From Frateuria_A sp051900425 (GTDB lineage Bacteria; Pseudomonadota; Gammaproteobacteria; Xanthomonadales; Rhodanobacteraceae), in NCBI RefSeq assembly GCF_051900425.1, contig NZ_JBHZGK010000008.1, positions 62,001-126,000 on the forward strand: a stretch of DNA of 64,000 bases, given 5' to 3'. The position numbers and the translations under genes are program-made. Of the stretch, positions 33,078-41,429 are shown piece by piece. Below the pieces are notes generated by a model. That model saw nothing but the letters and a program-made list of their open reading frames with translations. It was not told the DNA's origin and did not search any database. Each line of letters begins with the position of its first letter. The first letter of the stretch is position 1.

Positions 33078-34409
33078 TTACCGCTGCCGCACCCGCGCCG
33101 ACTTCAGCCGGGCCAGTTGCTCCTCGTAGGCGCGCGCGAACTCGTCGCCGAACAGGCGCCGGAAGCATTCGTCCGGGTCCTTGGCCAGGCCCTCGAAGTT
33201 CTCCCGGTAGCGCTCCCAGTAGCGGCCCTTGCCGCCGAAGGTCGAGCGCTTGCTGCCGTCGACCTCCTGCTCCAGCCGGTCCGGGTTGAAATGCGCCAGC
33301 ACCGCCTCGAAGCCGGCGCGCACGCCGGCCAGCATGGCCATCTGGTGGCAACGGATGTCGTCGAAGGCGTCCTGGAAGGCTTCCGTGCCGGAGAGGAAGG
33401 CCCCGCCGGCCGGGGCCAGCAGCTTCTGCAGCGCCTCGTCCGCGGTCGGGGCGAACTTCAGCGGGTTGTTCTCCGAACGCTGGATCAGCGTGACCGGCAG
33501 GCGGAAGGTGTTCTTGATCTCCGCACGGGCGCGCAGCACGTCCATCACGCCATCGACGACGATGCGGAAGATCGTGTCCAGTTCAGGCGGGACGCCGACG
33601 GCAGGAGCCGCTGCGGCAACCGGCATGGCGGCCGGCATCGCCAAGGGGGCTACCGGCGCGGCCGGCGGTGCCACGACCGGCGGTACAGTCGGCGGAACCG
33701 GAGCCGGGGCGGGCGGCGCCTTGGGCGCGAAATCGCCCATGGTGAGATCCCAGTTCTCCGGCAGCGCCTGACGCTGGCCGGCAACGCCCGGCGGGTGGAA
33801 GTGGTCGGCCATGCCGCTGGAATGGTTCCAGCTGGCGGCCGGCGCCGGCGCCGGTGCGGGCGGCGCGCCGAACGGCTCGTCCAGGAACGCCAGCGGATCG
33901 AGGGCGGCGGCCGAACTCCCGGTCGCGGGGATAAGCGGCTCGTCCGGGATGCCGCGCGCCGGCGGCGGAGCGCCGAACGGACCGCCCAGCATCTCGTCCA
34001 GGAAGTCGCCACCGGGCAGCGGGGCAGCCGCCGCCATCGCGGGCACCGGGGCCGGGGCCGCGGCTGGCTGCACCAGCGTGGCGCTGTCGGCCTGCAGCCG
34101 CACGGACACTTCGAAGGTATCGATCTGCAGGCGATCGCCATCCTTCAGCGAGGCGGGGTCGCCCTTCACCAGCGGGCGGCCGTTGAGCAGCATGCCGTTG
34201 GTGCTGCGGTCCTCGATGAAGTACATGCCGTTGAGGCAGCGCACCATGGCGTGCACGCGCGAGACGCCGGCGGCGCCGAGCACCCAGTCGCAGTCCTCCG
34301 CGCGGCCGATGCTGCCGTCGCGGCCTTCGAAGGATTTCTGGCTGCGCGCGCCGAACTGCGCGGCATGCGGGCCGAGCACGGCCAGGACGAGTGTCTGTGG
34401 AATAGGCAC
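33078..34409 (-). CDS. tagH: FHA-domain phosphothreonine reader (Fha/TagH)
   Basis: A 443-residue T6SS scaffold. The FHA domain (about 20-105) has GSIGRAEDCDWVL (Arg36), VSRVHA (Ser50, His53) and STNGMLLNG (Ser69-Asn71), so all phosphothreonine-binding residues are present. Immediately after it stands SATLVQP (Thr111), which resembles the ATVV motif of the kinases and TssL. A Pro/Ala-rich linker and a C-terminal TagH-type helical domain follow (about 265-443; NNPLKFAPTADEAL, FDDIRCHQMAMLAGVRAGFE, WERYRENF). Translation starts at GTG 34409 with AGGAG upstream. Fha binds phosphorylated TssL or itself to trigger assembly in Agrobacterium and Pseudomonas. Confidence 0.93.
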   Translation of the reverse strand: MPIPQTLVLAVLGPHAAQFGARSQKSFEGRDGSIGRAEDCDWVLGAAGVSRVHAMVRCLNGMYFIEDRSTNGMLLNGRPLVKGDPASLKDGDRLQIDTFEVSVRLQADSATLVQPAAAPAPVPAMAAAAPLPGGDFLDEMLGGPFGAPPPARGIPDEPLIPATGSSAAALDPLAFLDEPFGAPPAPAPAPAASWNHSSGMADHFHPPGVAGQRQALPENWDLTMGDFAPKAPPAPAPVPPTVPPVVAPPAAPVAPLAMPAAMPVAAAAPAVGVPPELDTIFRIVVDGVMDVLRARAEIKNTFRLPVTLIQRSENNPLKFAPTADEALQKLLAPAGGAFLSGTEAFQDAFDDIRCHQMAMLAGVRAGFEAVLAHFNPDRLEQEVDGSKRSTFGGKGRYWERYRENFEGLAKDPDECFRRLFGDEFARAYEEQLARLKSARVRQR

Positions 34410-34419
34410 GCGTGGCTCC

Positions 34420-34962
34420 TCAGCTGGTCTGTGTTTCGCCGGCGCCGAGCAGGCTCATGGCGCGGGCCATGAAGCCGGCGCGGCGCTGCTCGAAGCGTTC
34501 GGGCTCGAGCCCGGCCATCAGGTTGATCGCCGCGACCACGGCGCAGGCGGTCAGGTGCTCGGCCGGCGGTACCGGGGTTTCCTGGGTCGCCGGCGCCAGG
34601 CTGCCGCCGGACCAGCCGGCACAGGCCGCCAGCCAGGCGCCGACGGTCTGGTAGCCACCCGCGTTGGCGAACTCGAACGCGGCGCGGCGGTTGGCCTCCT
34701 CCGGCTCGCGCACCCACTGCTCGGCGAGCGCGGCACCTGCGCGGTCGGCCAGCGGCAGCGCCGCGTCGCGCGCGCACTGGCAGGCCCAGGCCACGGCGTA
34801 ACGCTTGGGCAGCAGGCGTGCGAGCAGCTTCAGCGCGTCCGGCGCATCGCCGCCCTCGATCAGCGCCTGCACGGCCTCGCGCGGGCCCATGCCTGGTTCC
34901 AGCCGGGCGCGGGCGGGCGCACCCAGCTCCATCTGTTCGGCCGCTTGAATGACGATCGACAT
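34420..34962 (-). CDS. T6SS-associated protein of unknown function between vgrG and fha
   Basis: A 180-residue soluble, helical, Ala-rich protein without signal peptide or membrane helix. It recalls the small family (DUF6931, from memory) found beside vgrG in other proteobacterial T6SS loci. Visible landmarks are KRYAVAWACQCAR, EEANRRAAFEFANAGGYQTVGAWLAACAGWSGGSL and NLMAGLEPERFEQRRAGFMARAM. It lies 11 bases after vgrG and ten before the FHA gene, so it is co-translated with them. A chaperone or adaptor for VgrG loading is possible, but no function is established. Confidence 0.75.
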   Translation of the reverse strand: MSIVIQAAEQMELGAPARARLEPGMGPREAVQALIEGGDAPDALKLLARLLPKRYAVAWACQCARDAALPLADRAGAALAEQWVREPEEANRRAAFEFANAGGYQTVGAWLAACAGWSGGSLAPATQETPVPPAEHLTACAVVAAINLMAGLEPERFEQRRAGFMARAMSLLGAGETQTS

Positions 34963-34973
34963 GGCGTTCTCCC

Positions 34974-36998
34974 TTACCCGATCATCACCACGCCACCGGA
35001 CACCTGGTTCATGCCGTCGCCCTTGAGCGTGAGCATGGGTGCCTTGACGGTGGCCATGGCGCTGCCGGCGACTTCGACCATCGCGTCCGAATGCACCTTC
35101 AGGCTGGCGCCGGCGCCCAGGTCCATGGTGGCGCCGGCCTTCACGCCGACCTCGACCTGCCCCTCCACCTTCACGCCGACACTGCCGGTGATCTTGATGT
35201 TGACGCCCTTGATCTCGATGTCGCCGGAACTCTTGAGCACGATGCTCGAGGCGCCGGTGACCAGTTCGATCTCGGTACCCGCCGAGAGCTTGAACTTCTG
35301 GCCGATGCTGGTGGTGCCGTTGTTGGTGACGTCCAGCTTGTCGTCGTTCTGCACGGTGACCTTGCGGTCGTGCTTGATCGTCTCGGTCTGGTCGTTCTCG
35401 ACGGTGAGCGTCTGGTCGTGCTTGACCGTCACCGTCTCGTCGTGGTCGATGGTTACCACGTGGTCGTTCTCGACCTCTTCGTGCATGTCCTTCTGGGCGT
35501 GGATGAAGAAGTCCTCCTCGCCCTTCTTGTCCTCGAAGCGCAGCTCGTTGAAGTCCGCGGTGCCGCCGAGCAGGCTGCGGCTCTTGATGCCGCTCTGGGT
35601 CTTGTTGTCCGGCAGCGTGTAGGGCGGCATGTTGTCGGCGTTGTAGACGCTGCCGATCACCAGCGGCCGGTCCGGGTCGCCTTCCAGGAAGCTGACCACC
35701 ACTTCCTGGCCGATGCGCGGGATGCTCACCGCGCCCCAGTTCTTGCCGGCCCAGGCCGATGCCACCCGCACCGGACAGGAACTTTGCGCGTTCTTCTTGT
35801 CGGGCTTGTTCCAGTGGAAGGTGACCTGGATCCGGCCGTACTTGTCCACCGAGATGTCTTCGGCGGTGTCGCTGCCGGTCACGACCGCCGTCTGCAGGCC
35901 GACCACCATCGGCTTTACCGCCATCGGCATGGTGCGGAAGGGCTGCTTGCTCGGGATGGCGGTGAAGTTGCAGGCCAGCTCCTCACCCTCCCCGCCCTGG
36001 GTCGGGTTTGCGATGTGGATGGTGGAGCCGGCCACCAGGTATTCCTGGTTGAGCTTGTCCTGCGGGAAGCCGCTCAGCTTGAACAACGCCCCGGTAAGCA
36101 GGCCGCCGGCGTTGGTGGCGCCGGAGAACTGGGACTGCGTGGCGTTGATCGCTTCGACGCGGACCTGCGCGTAGTGCTTGCCGGCGTCGCCGGTATCGTG
36201 CTCGCCCGGATAGTCGAACGACTCCAGGTCGGACATCGAGTGGTTGCCGTCGGCGTTGCTGGCCGACTCGACGCCGAGCAAGGAGGCCTTCGGCTTCAGC
36301 GGATCGTAGTCGGTCAGCGAGTACTTAAGCGTCTGCACCGAGCGCTGCGGCGAGAACTCGGTGACCGCGGTCTCGTGCGACGATCCGCTTTCCCCGGCCT
36401 GCGGCAGGTACGGCAGCGTGGCGAACCCGTCGGTCGCGGCGTGCGCCCCCAGCGAGTCGGCCAGCACCAGGGTGTGCACGCCGTCGGCATGCCGGAAGAA
36501 GTAGTAGATGCCTTCCTGCTCCATCAAACGGCTGATGAAGTTGAAGTAGTCCTCGCGGTACTGCACGCAGTACTCGCGCGCCGTGTAGCTCGCAGTGAGT
36601 TCGAGCTTGATGTCGCTGTAGCCGATTTCCGAAAGCACCGCCTTGACGATGTCGGGCACGGACTGGTTCAGGTAGATCCGGCAATCGACCTTGTTCAGCA
36701 GCAGCCAGGGCTTGGGAACGAGCGTCACCGAATAGGCGGCGTAGGACTTGCCCTGGAAGCTCTCGAAGCCGCTTTGGGACGCTTCGGACACGATGCCGTT
36801 GACGTGGCGCGTGTAGTCGCCGTCCGCGTAGGTCACCGTGATCGAACTACCGAGCAGCGCGAGCAGATCGATGCCGTTGTCCTCGCTCCACATCTTCAGC
36901 TGGTAGGAAAACAGCCGCCCCAACTGTTCGCTGCCGGTAAGGCTCGCCGCCGTGAGCTTGTCGCCGAGCGACGACGTCATCGTCATGCGGTAGGTCAT
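34974..36998 (-). CDS. vgrG: T6SS spike protein VgrG (TssI)
   Basis: A 674-residue trimeric spike protein. The gp27-like base is complete (LGRLFSYQLKMWS, REDYFNFISRLMEQEGIYYFF), then the gp5-like OB domain (GRIQVTFHWNKPDKKN, VRVASAWAGKNWG, PRIGQEVVVSFLEGDPDRPLVIGSVYN). The C-terminal beta-prism runs to about residue 610, with regular DH-V-T repeats (VTIDHDETVTVKHDQTLTVE), ending in MNQVSGGVVMIG. There is no C-terminal effector domain, so toxins must load through PAAR or adaptors. The ATG at 36998 follows GAGGG; the open frame extends to 37226 but the extension is not conserved. It heads the vgrG-unknown-fha block with a long leader. Confidence 0.96.
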   Translation of the reverse strand: MTYRMTMTSSLGDKLTAASLTGSEQLGRLFSYQLKMWSEDNGIDLLALLGSSITVTYADGDYTRHVNGIVSEASQSGFESFQGKSYAAYSVTLVPKPWLLLNKVDCRIYLNQSVPDIVKAVLSEIGYSDIKLELTASYTAREYCVQYREDYFNFISRLMEQEGIYYFFRHADGVHTLVLADSLGAHAATDGFATLPYLPQAGESGSSHETAVTEFSPQRSVQTLKYSLTDYDPLKPKASLLGVESASNADGNHSMSDLESFDYPGEHDTGDAGKHYAQVRVEAINATQSQFSGATNAGGLLTGALFKLSGFPQDKLNQEYLVAGSTIHIANPTQGGEGEELACNFTAIPSKQPFRTMPMAVKPMVVGLQTAVVTGSDTAEDISVDKYGRIQVTFHWNKPDKKNAQSSCPVRVASAWAGKNWGAVSIPRIGQEVVVSFLEGDPDRPLVIGSVYNADNMPPYTLPDNKTQSGIKSRSLLGGTADFNELRFEDKKGEEDFFIHAQKDMHEEVENDHVVTIDHDETVTVKHDQTLTVENDQTETIKHDRKVTVQNDDKLDVTNNGTTSIGQKFKLSAGTEIELVTGASSIVLKSSGDIEIKGVNIKITGSVGVKVEGQVEVGVKAGATMDLGAGASLKVHSDAMVEVAGSAMATVKAPMLTLKGDGMNQVSGGVVMIG

Positions 36999-37488
36999 GT
37001 CCAGTCCCTCGAAAACCCGCGGTCGAGCGCCAAGGGAGCCGTGCCCGACGCGCAGGCCGGACTGAAGCGGGCGCCCAAGCACCGCCACGCCACTGCCACG
37101 GCGCGGACAGGTCCGCCGCCGCAAGCACAGTCGATACGCATCCGAAGCCCCCTTTGAGCCAGACCGATGCACGCACAACCCGTTGCCAGGGGTTTGCGCC
37201 CATAACACCACGAGGCCCTGCGGCACCCGCAGGGAGTCCCCATGGTTCTTAGTGCGTAAACCGGGAGCATTTCAGGTCATGCCGCTTCGATACCGGCAGA
37301 GCAACCGCCAACCATTTGTTCGGAAAGCCATTGTTTGCCATGTGCGCGGGCTTTTCCCCGGCTTCCCGGCAGGCGGACACCGAGGTATCGGGCATGCCGT
37401 CACGCGCGCACGTACAGGGCCGGACGCGTCTAGAATCAGCATGCGCGCCACCGATCGGACCGGTGCGACCCATCACCGGAAGGAACCC
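36999..37488. promoter_or_regulatory. Divergent intergenic region vgrG / GH19-like effector
   Basis: This gap of 490 bases lies between divergently transcribed genes. Toward vgrG: a CGCACTA box (37250-37256 on the minus strand), then a perfect 8-bp hairpin CCCTGCGG-CAC-CCGCAGGG (37216-37234), then a leader of about 215 bases without other visible signals. Toward the effector: TAGAAT (37432-37437) is a good -10 candidate about 50 bases before the ATG, without a clear -35. No gene is supported inside. Confidence 0.45.
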
Positions 37489-38517
37489 ATGCGCCACCAC
37501 CGCAACGCTCACCCGACGGCTCCGGGCGCCATCTCGCAGCAGGCGCTGCCGGGCCAGCGTCACGCCCAGGGCGGCGGCCATCAACCGCATGCCCGGGGCG
37601 CCAAGCCCACACCGCGCGCCCCTGGCAGATCGGCTGCGCAAGTGGCGGCCGACAACGCCGCCACCGCCCTTTATGGGTGGCAGGGGAAGTTCGACCGTAT
37701 CAAGTTGCGCGAGGGCTTCGTCCGCGAATTCGGCAAATCGCCGCACTTCGATGCGGCCGCTATTCCGCAGCTCGAGTTGCTGGTCGGCTTCATCGAGGAC
37801 GACACGCGGATCACCGACGTGCGCTGGACGGCCTACATGCTCGCCACGGCGTACTGGGAAACCACGTCGCTGAAAAAGGAAACGGTGCCGGTGCTGGACA
37901 AGCACCACAAACCGATGGTCGGCAAGGACGGCAAGCCCCTGGTGCGTTCGCGCAAGCGCTGGGCGATCACCATGTCGCCGGTGGAGGAAGTCGGCCACGG
38001 CGCGCATCGCAACTACTTCCTGCCGGTGAAGGTGGCATCGCTCCCGACGGGAGAGGCGCGCATCACCGAGCAGGACGGCGACCAGTTCACCGTCACCGCC
38101 GAGGGCAGGTTCAAGCCGATGGCCCGGGGCGCCAGGCAGGGCGCGGCGCCAACCCGGAAAGCCGTGACCGCCTACAACGACGATGATGGCAACGAGCTGG
38201 CCTACTACGGCCGCGGCTACGTGCAACTGACGTGGTGGTCGAACTACGCCCAGGTCAGCGCCGACCTGAACCTGGGGCTCCGGCTCCTGCTGCATCCGGA
38301 CGACGTGCTGCAGCCCACGATCGCCTACAAGGTCATGGCGCACGGCATGCTGACGGGCAAGAGCTTTGCCAACGGAAGGAAATTCGCGCGCTATTTCCAT
38401 GGCGCCACAACCGACTACGTCGGCGCCCGTCACATGGTGAACGGCGTCGACCATGCGGCGGACATCGCCGGCATCGCGCGGCAGTTCGAAGCGATCCTGT
38501 TGGCTGCAAAACCGTGA
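37489..38517 (+). CDS. Putative T6SS effector, GH19/lysozyme-like peptidoglycan hydrolase
   Basis: A 342-residue protein without signal peptide, as expected for a T6SS-delivered toxin. The first 60 residues are His/Pro/Gln-rich and disordered. The rest resembles the GH19-type chitinase/lysozyme fold: YMLATAYWETTSLKKE with candidate catalytic Glu124, YYGRGYVQLTWWSNYAQ (about 239-255), and ARHMVNGVDHAADIAG near the end. A GGAAGGAA stretch precedes the ATG at 37489; an in-frame ATG at 37441 has no such site. The next gene encodes an LprI-like lysozyme-inhibitor domain, which supports an antibacterial cell-wall target in the periplasm. It lies divergently next to vgrG. Confidence 0.8.
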   Translation: MRHHRNAHPTAPGAISQQALPGQRHAQGGGHQPHARGAKPTPRAPGRSAAQVAADNAATALYGWQGKFDRIKLREGFVREFGKSPHFDAAAIPQLELLVGFIEDDTRITDVRWTAYMLATAYWETTSLKKETVPVLDKHHKPMVGKDGKPLVRSRKRWAITMSPVEEVGHGAHRNYFLPVKVASLPTGEARITEQDGDQFTVTAEGRFKPMARGARQGAAPTRKAVTAYNDDDGNELAYYGRGYVQLTWWSNYAQVSADLNLGLRLLLHPDDVLQPTIAYKVMAHGMLTGKSFANGRKFARYFHGATTDYVGARHMVNGVDHAADIAGIARQFEAILLAAKP

Positions 38518-38528
38518 GCGACCCATCC

Positions 38529-39320
38529 ATGCGCCATTCGAAACGACACCGCTCATTGCTGCGCCTGCTCGGATCGAGCATCGCTTGCTGCGTCCTGGTG
38601 CAGGCTGCCGCCGCCCAAGTCCCAACCGCCCTGCAGGGGCACTGGGAGGTGGTCCAGGTCGCGGTCGATCATCGGGACCAGCCCCACTGGCAGTACTTCC
38701 CCGACGACCCTCGCCTGCTCGGCCGCCAGCTCGACGTCGACGACGCGGGCATCCGGCTCGACGACGGCTCGCACCCCTGCGCCGACCCGGCCGTTACCGC
38801 GCTGCCGGTCGTCAAGCTGCAGCGTTTCATCGGCGAGCGCCTTGCCCGTCCGGAGTCCTTCGACACGCCGGTGCAACCGACCCTGGCGGATTTCGGCATC
38901 CCGCCTGACAACGCGTCGGTGTCACCGCTGGAAGTCCACTGCACGCCCGACTCGTCGCCCTGGAATGGCGCATGGCTGGTGGCCACGTCCGATGACCGGT
39001 TGCTGACGAACTACGACGGTAGCGGTTACGTGCTGGTGCTGCGCAAGGTGGAAGGCCGGCAGCCCGTACGCGCGTCGTTCGCCTGCGCGAAGGCGAAGCG
39101 TCCCGCCGAGCAGACCCTATGTGCATCGGCGACGCTTGCCGCGTACGACCGCAGCGTGGCGGCCGCCTATCGGTTCGCGCTCGAACGGGCGGGCGACGAC
39201 GCCCCTGCCCTGCGCCAGGCGCAGCGGCAGTGGGTCGCTTCGCGCGACGCGTGTGGCACGGATGCCCAGTGCCTTGCCGACAGCATGCGCGACCGCACCG
39301 AGGAGCTCATGCAGCAATGA
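38529..39320 (+). CDS. Periplasmic LprI-like (DUF1311) protein, candidate immunity to the adjacent hydrolase
   Basis: A 263-residue exported protein: signal peptide LGSSIACCVLVQAAAAQ ends near residue 29. The central part is a beta-rich domain without recognised family. The C-terminal 80 residues match the LprI/DUF1311 lysozyme-inhibitor domain: FACAKAKRPAEQTLCAS, LAAYDRSVAAAYRFAL, QAQRQWVASRDACGTDAQCL, with its usual four cysteines. Only 11 bases separate it from the hydrolase gene. A periplasmic lysozyme inhibitor paired with a lysozyme-like toxin is the expected form of an effector-immunity pair; direct inhibition is inferred, not shown. Confidence 0.8.
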   Translation: MRHSKRHRSLLRLLGSSIACCVLVQAAAAQVPTALQGHWEVVQVAVDHRDQPHWQYFPDDPRLLGRQLDVDDAGIRLDDGSHPCADPAVTALPVVKLQRFIGERLARPESFDTPVQPTLADFGIPPDNASVSPLEVHCTPDSSPWNGAWLVATSDDRLLTNYDGSGYVLVLRKVEGRQPVRASFACAKAKRPAEQTLCASATLAAYDRSVAAAYRFALERAGDDAPALRQAQRQWVASRDACGTDAQCLADSMRDRTEELMQQ

Positions 39321-39524
39321 AGCGCGCCACGGGCACGGGAACCTGCCGGACGGCCCATGCCCTGCTGACGCGCTTTGCCGGCAAGACCTCAAGCAACGGG
39401 AAGTCGCCTTCCCGGCACCTTCGTCCGGGCTGACGGTCAGCGCTTGCGCGATGGGATGCCCCCCCCGGGCCATCCCGCTCCCATCCTCGCTTCGTGTCCG
39501 ACGCCCCCTCAGGAGATCTCCACC

Positions 39525-40019
39525 GTGCGACGCCTACTTGCCACGGTATTCGCCTGCCTGCTGGCCGGTGCCTGCGCGAGCCCGGCCACTTCGCACGCCG
39601 AGGGCCTTTGCCACGCCGGCGAAACGACCTACTTCAGCTGCACCGCTTCGAGCGGCAAGACCATCAGCCTGTGCGGCAACGTGCCGGCCGCACTGCAGTA
39701 CCGCTACGGCAAGGCATCCAAGCTGGAACTGGCGTTTCCGCGGGACGCCAGCCAGGGCGCGCGGCAACTGGGCTATGCGCACTACACCCGCTTCCAGGTC
39801 GCACGCACCGAGGTCGGCTTCACGCGCGTGGATGTCGACTACGCGGTGTTCGATGAGACCGAGGACGGCCGGCGCGCGGCCGGAGTGCGCGTGACCACCG
39901 CCGACGGCCGCGAGCATGAGGTCGCGTGCGCCGGTGCCATCCACGGCCGACTGGAGACGCTGGGCGGGAGCCTGCGCTGTGATGCCGACAACGCGCTCAA
40001 TGGCGGCAACTGCCCCTGA
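39525..40019 (+). CDS. Small exported protein, possible second immunity factor
   Basis: A 164-residue secreted protein starting at GTG 39525, which has a textbook AGGAG 10 bases upstream. The signal peptide (LLATVFACLLAGACAS) is followed by a domain with YFSCTASSGKTISLCG and LQYRYGKASKLELAFP, a pattern seen in many small periplasmic proteins of proteobacteria with unknown function. Six cysteines in the mature part suggest disulfides. It sits 204 bases after the LprI-like gene in the same direction; that gap holds nothing I can support. An immunity or envelope-stress role is possible from context only. Confidence 0.7.
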   Translation: MRRLLATVFACLLAGACASPATSHAEGLCHAGETTYFSCTASSGKTISLCGNVPAALQYRYGKASKLELAFPRDASQGARQLGYAHYTRFQVARTEVGFTRVDVDYAVFDETEDGRRAAGVRVTTADGREHEVACAGAIHGRLETLGGSLRCDADNALNGGNCP

Positions 40020-40052
40020 GTTGCAGCGCCTGGTGCACCACGGGCGATCGGA

Positions 40053-41429
40053 CTATGACGCCAGGGCGTCGGACGGGCGTTGCGCCAGCACGACCCAGCC
40101 GGCGACCGCATGGCCCGCCTCGCGGCGCAGCGTATCGCCCTGGATGCGCACGTCGCGGAAGCCACGGGAGGCCAGCACGTCTTCGACATAACGGCGGGCG
40201 TGGCGATACCGCCCGCTGGGCGTGATCTCAAGGTCCGCCGTGCCGCCCTCCATGGCCTCGAGCGTGAAGCCGAGCCAGCCATCGGGACGAAGCGCCGCGT
40301 GGGCGGCGGCCAGCACATCTTCCAGCCGGCCGAAGTACACCAGCGTGTCGGCCGACAGCACGAGGTCATAGGCGTCGGGGTGGGCCTGCAGGTAGCTGGT
40401 CAGTTCGGCCACTTCCAGATCGTCGTAACCGCCACGCAGGCGCGCCTTCTCGACCATGCCGCCTGAGAGGTCCACACCGACCAGGTTTCGTGCGTGGGCC
40501 CGGACCAGCGGCGCGCACAGGCCCGTGCCGCAACCGGCGTCGAGCACGTCCAGTGTCCCATCCGCCGGGCGGAGCACCTCGCCCAACGCCGCGGCGAGCA
40601 CCTGCGGCGCGCGGTAGTCGAGGTTCTTGAGCAGTTGTTCGTCGAAGCTGTCGGCAAAGCCGTCGAACAGTTCGCGCACATAGGCATCGTCGGCCCGCGA
40701 GGGCGCTTCGGCGCCACCGCAGGCGGCCAGCATGTGGCGTGGCACCGGGTTGTCCGGCTCGCGTGCGAGCCAGTCGCGGTAGACCTGGCGGGCCTCGTCG
40801 TGACGCTTGAGGGCATACAGCGTTACGCCAAGCGCCTCCAGCGCACGCAGGCTGCGCGGATCGACCGCGAAAGCGCGGCGGAAGCACTCGGCCGACTGCT
40901 CCAGGTGCTCCATGCTCTGCGCGTGGTTGCGCAGGAACAGGCCCATCAGATAGTGGCCCCGCGCGTCGTCCGGGGCCTGCGCGAGCAGCGCGCCGTAAGC
41001 TTCGAACGCCTCGTCCAGACGCTCCTGCACCTCCAGCACCACCGCCAGGTTGCCTTGCGCGTTGTGGTGGTCGGGGGCGCATGCCAGTGCGTGGCGGTAG
41101 CAGGCTTCTGCCTCGGCCGGCCGGCCGCACTCCTTGTGGATGTTGCCCAGGTTGTTGTGGGCGTCCGGGTGACGCGGCGTGATCTTCAGCGCGGTGCGGA
41201 TGAGTTCCACGCCCTCGTCGCTGCGCCCCTGCTGGTGGCATAGCACGCCCAGGTAATGCAGCGCGTCGGGCTGCGCGGCCCGCAGGTCGAGCACCTCGCG
41301 GTAGAGCCGCTCGGCAGTCTCCAGGTCGTCTGCCTGGTGCGCACAAAGCGCCTGCTGGAGTACGCCGGCAAAGTCGCGCACGGAACGGCGCAATGCCACG
41401 TTCTGCGGGAGCACGGTACGCATCGCCAT
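40053..41429 (-). CDS. TPR-repeat SAM-dependent methyltransferase coupled to PAAR
   Basis: A 458-residue cytoplasmic protein. The first 240 residues are tetratricopeptide repeats (AERLYREVLDLRAAQPDALHYLG, HNNLGNIHKECGRPAEAEACYRHAL). The C-terminal 200 residues are a class I methyltransferase with motif I LDVLDAGCGTGLCAPLV, VGVDLSGGMVEKAR and a motif IV-like DLVLSADTLVYFG. Its ATG overlaps the PAAR stop by one base (TGATG), so it is translated with the spike-tip gene. It could be an adaptor that recognises an effector by its TPRs, a modifying enzyme acting on a spike component, or a delivered enzyme. None of these is established. Confidence 0.85.
   Translation of the reverse strand: MAMRTVLPQNVALRRSVRDFAGVLQQALCAHQADDLETAERLYREVLDLRAAQPDALHYLGVLCHQQGRSDEGVELIRTALKITPRHPDAHNNLGNIHKECGRPAEAEACYRHALACAPDHHNAQGNLAVVLEVQERLDEAFEAYGALLAQAPDDARGHYLMGLFLRNHAQSMEHLEQSAECFRRAFAVDPRSLRALEALGVTLYALKRHDEARQVYRDWLAREPDNPVPRHMLAACGGAEAPSRADDAYVRELFDGFADSFDEQLLKNLDYRAPQVLAAALGEVLRPADGTLDVLDAGCGTGLCAPLVRAHARNLVGVDLSGGMVEKARLRGGYDDLEVAELTSYLQAHPDAYDLVLSADTLVYFGRLEDVLAAAHAALRPDGWLGFTLEAMEGGTADLEITPSGRYRHARRYVEDVLASRGFRDVRIQGDTLRREAGHAVAGWVVLAQRPSDALAS

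Noticed and set aside
34974..35250. An effector domain at the VgrG C-terminus.
   Set aside because: The beta-prism repeats continue almost to the stop codon and the last residues (MNQVSGGVVMIG) are a usual VgrG end.
39317..39433. A 38-codon ORF whose ATG overlaps the LprI-like gene stop.
   Set aside because: There is no ribosome-binding site, no recognisable sequence, and the frame looks random; the ATGA overlap alone is not enough.
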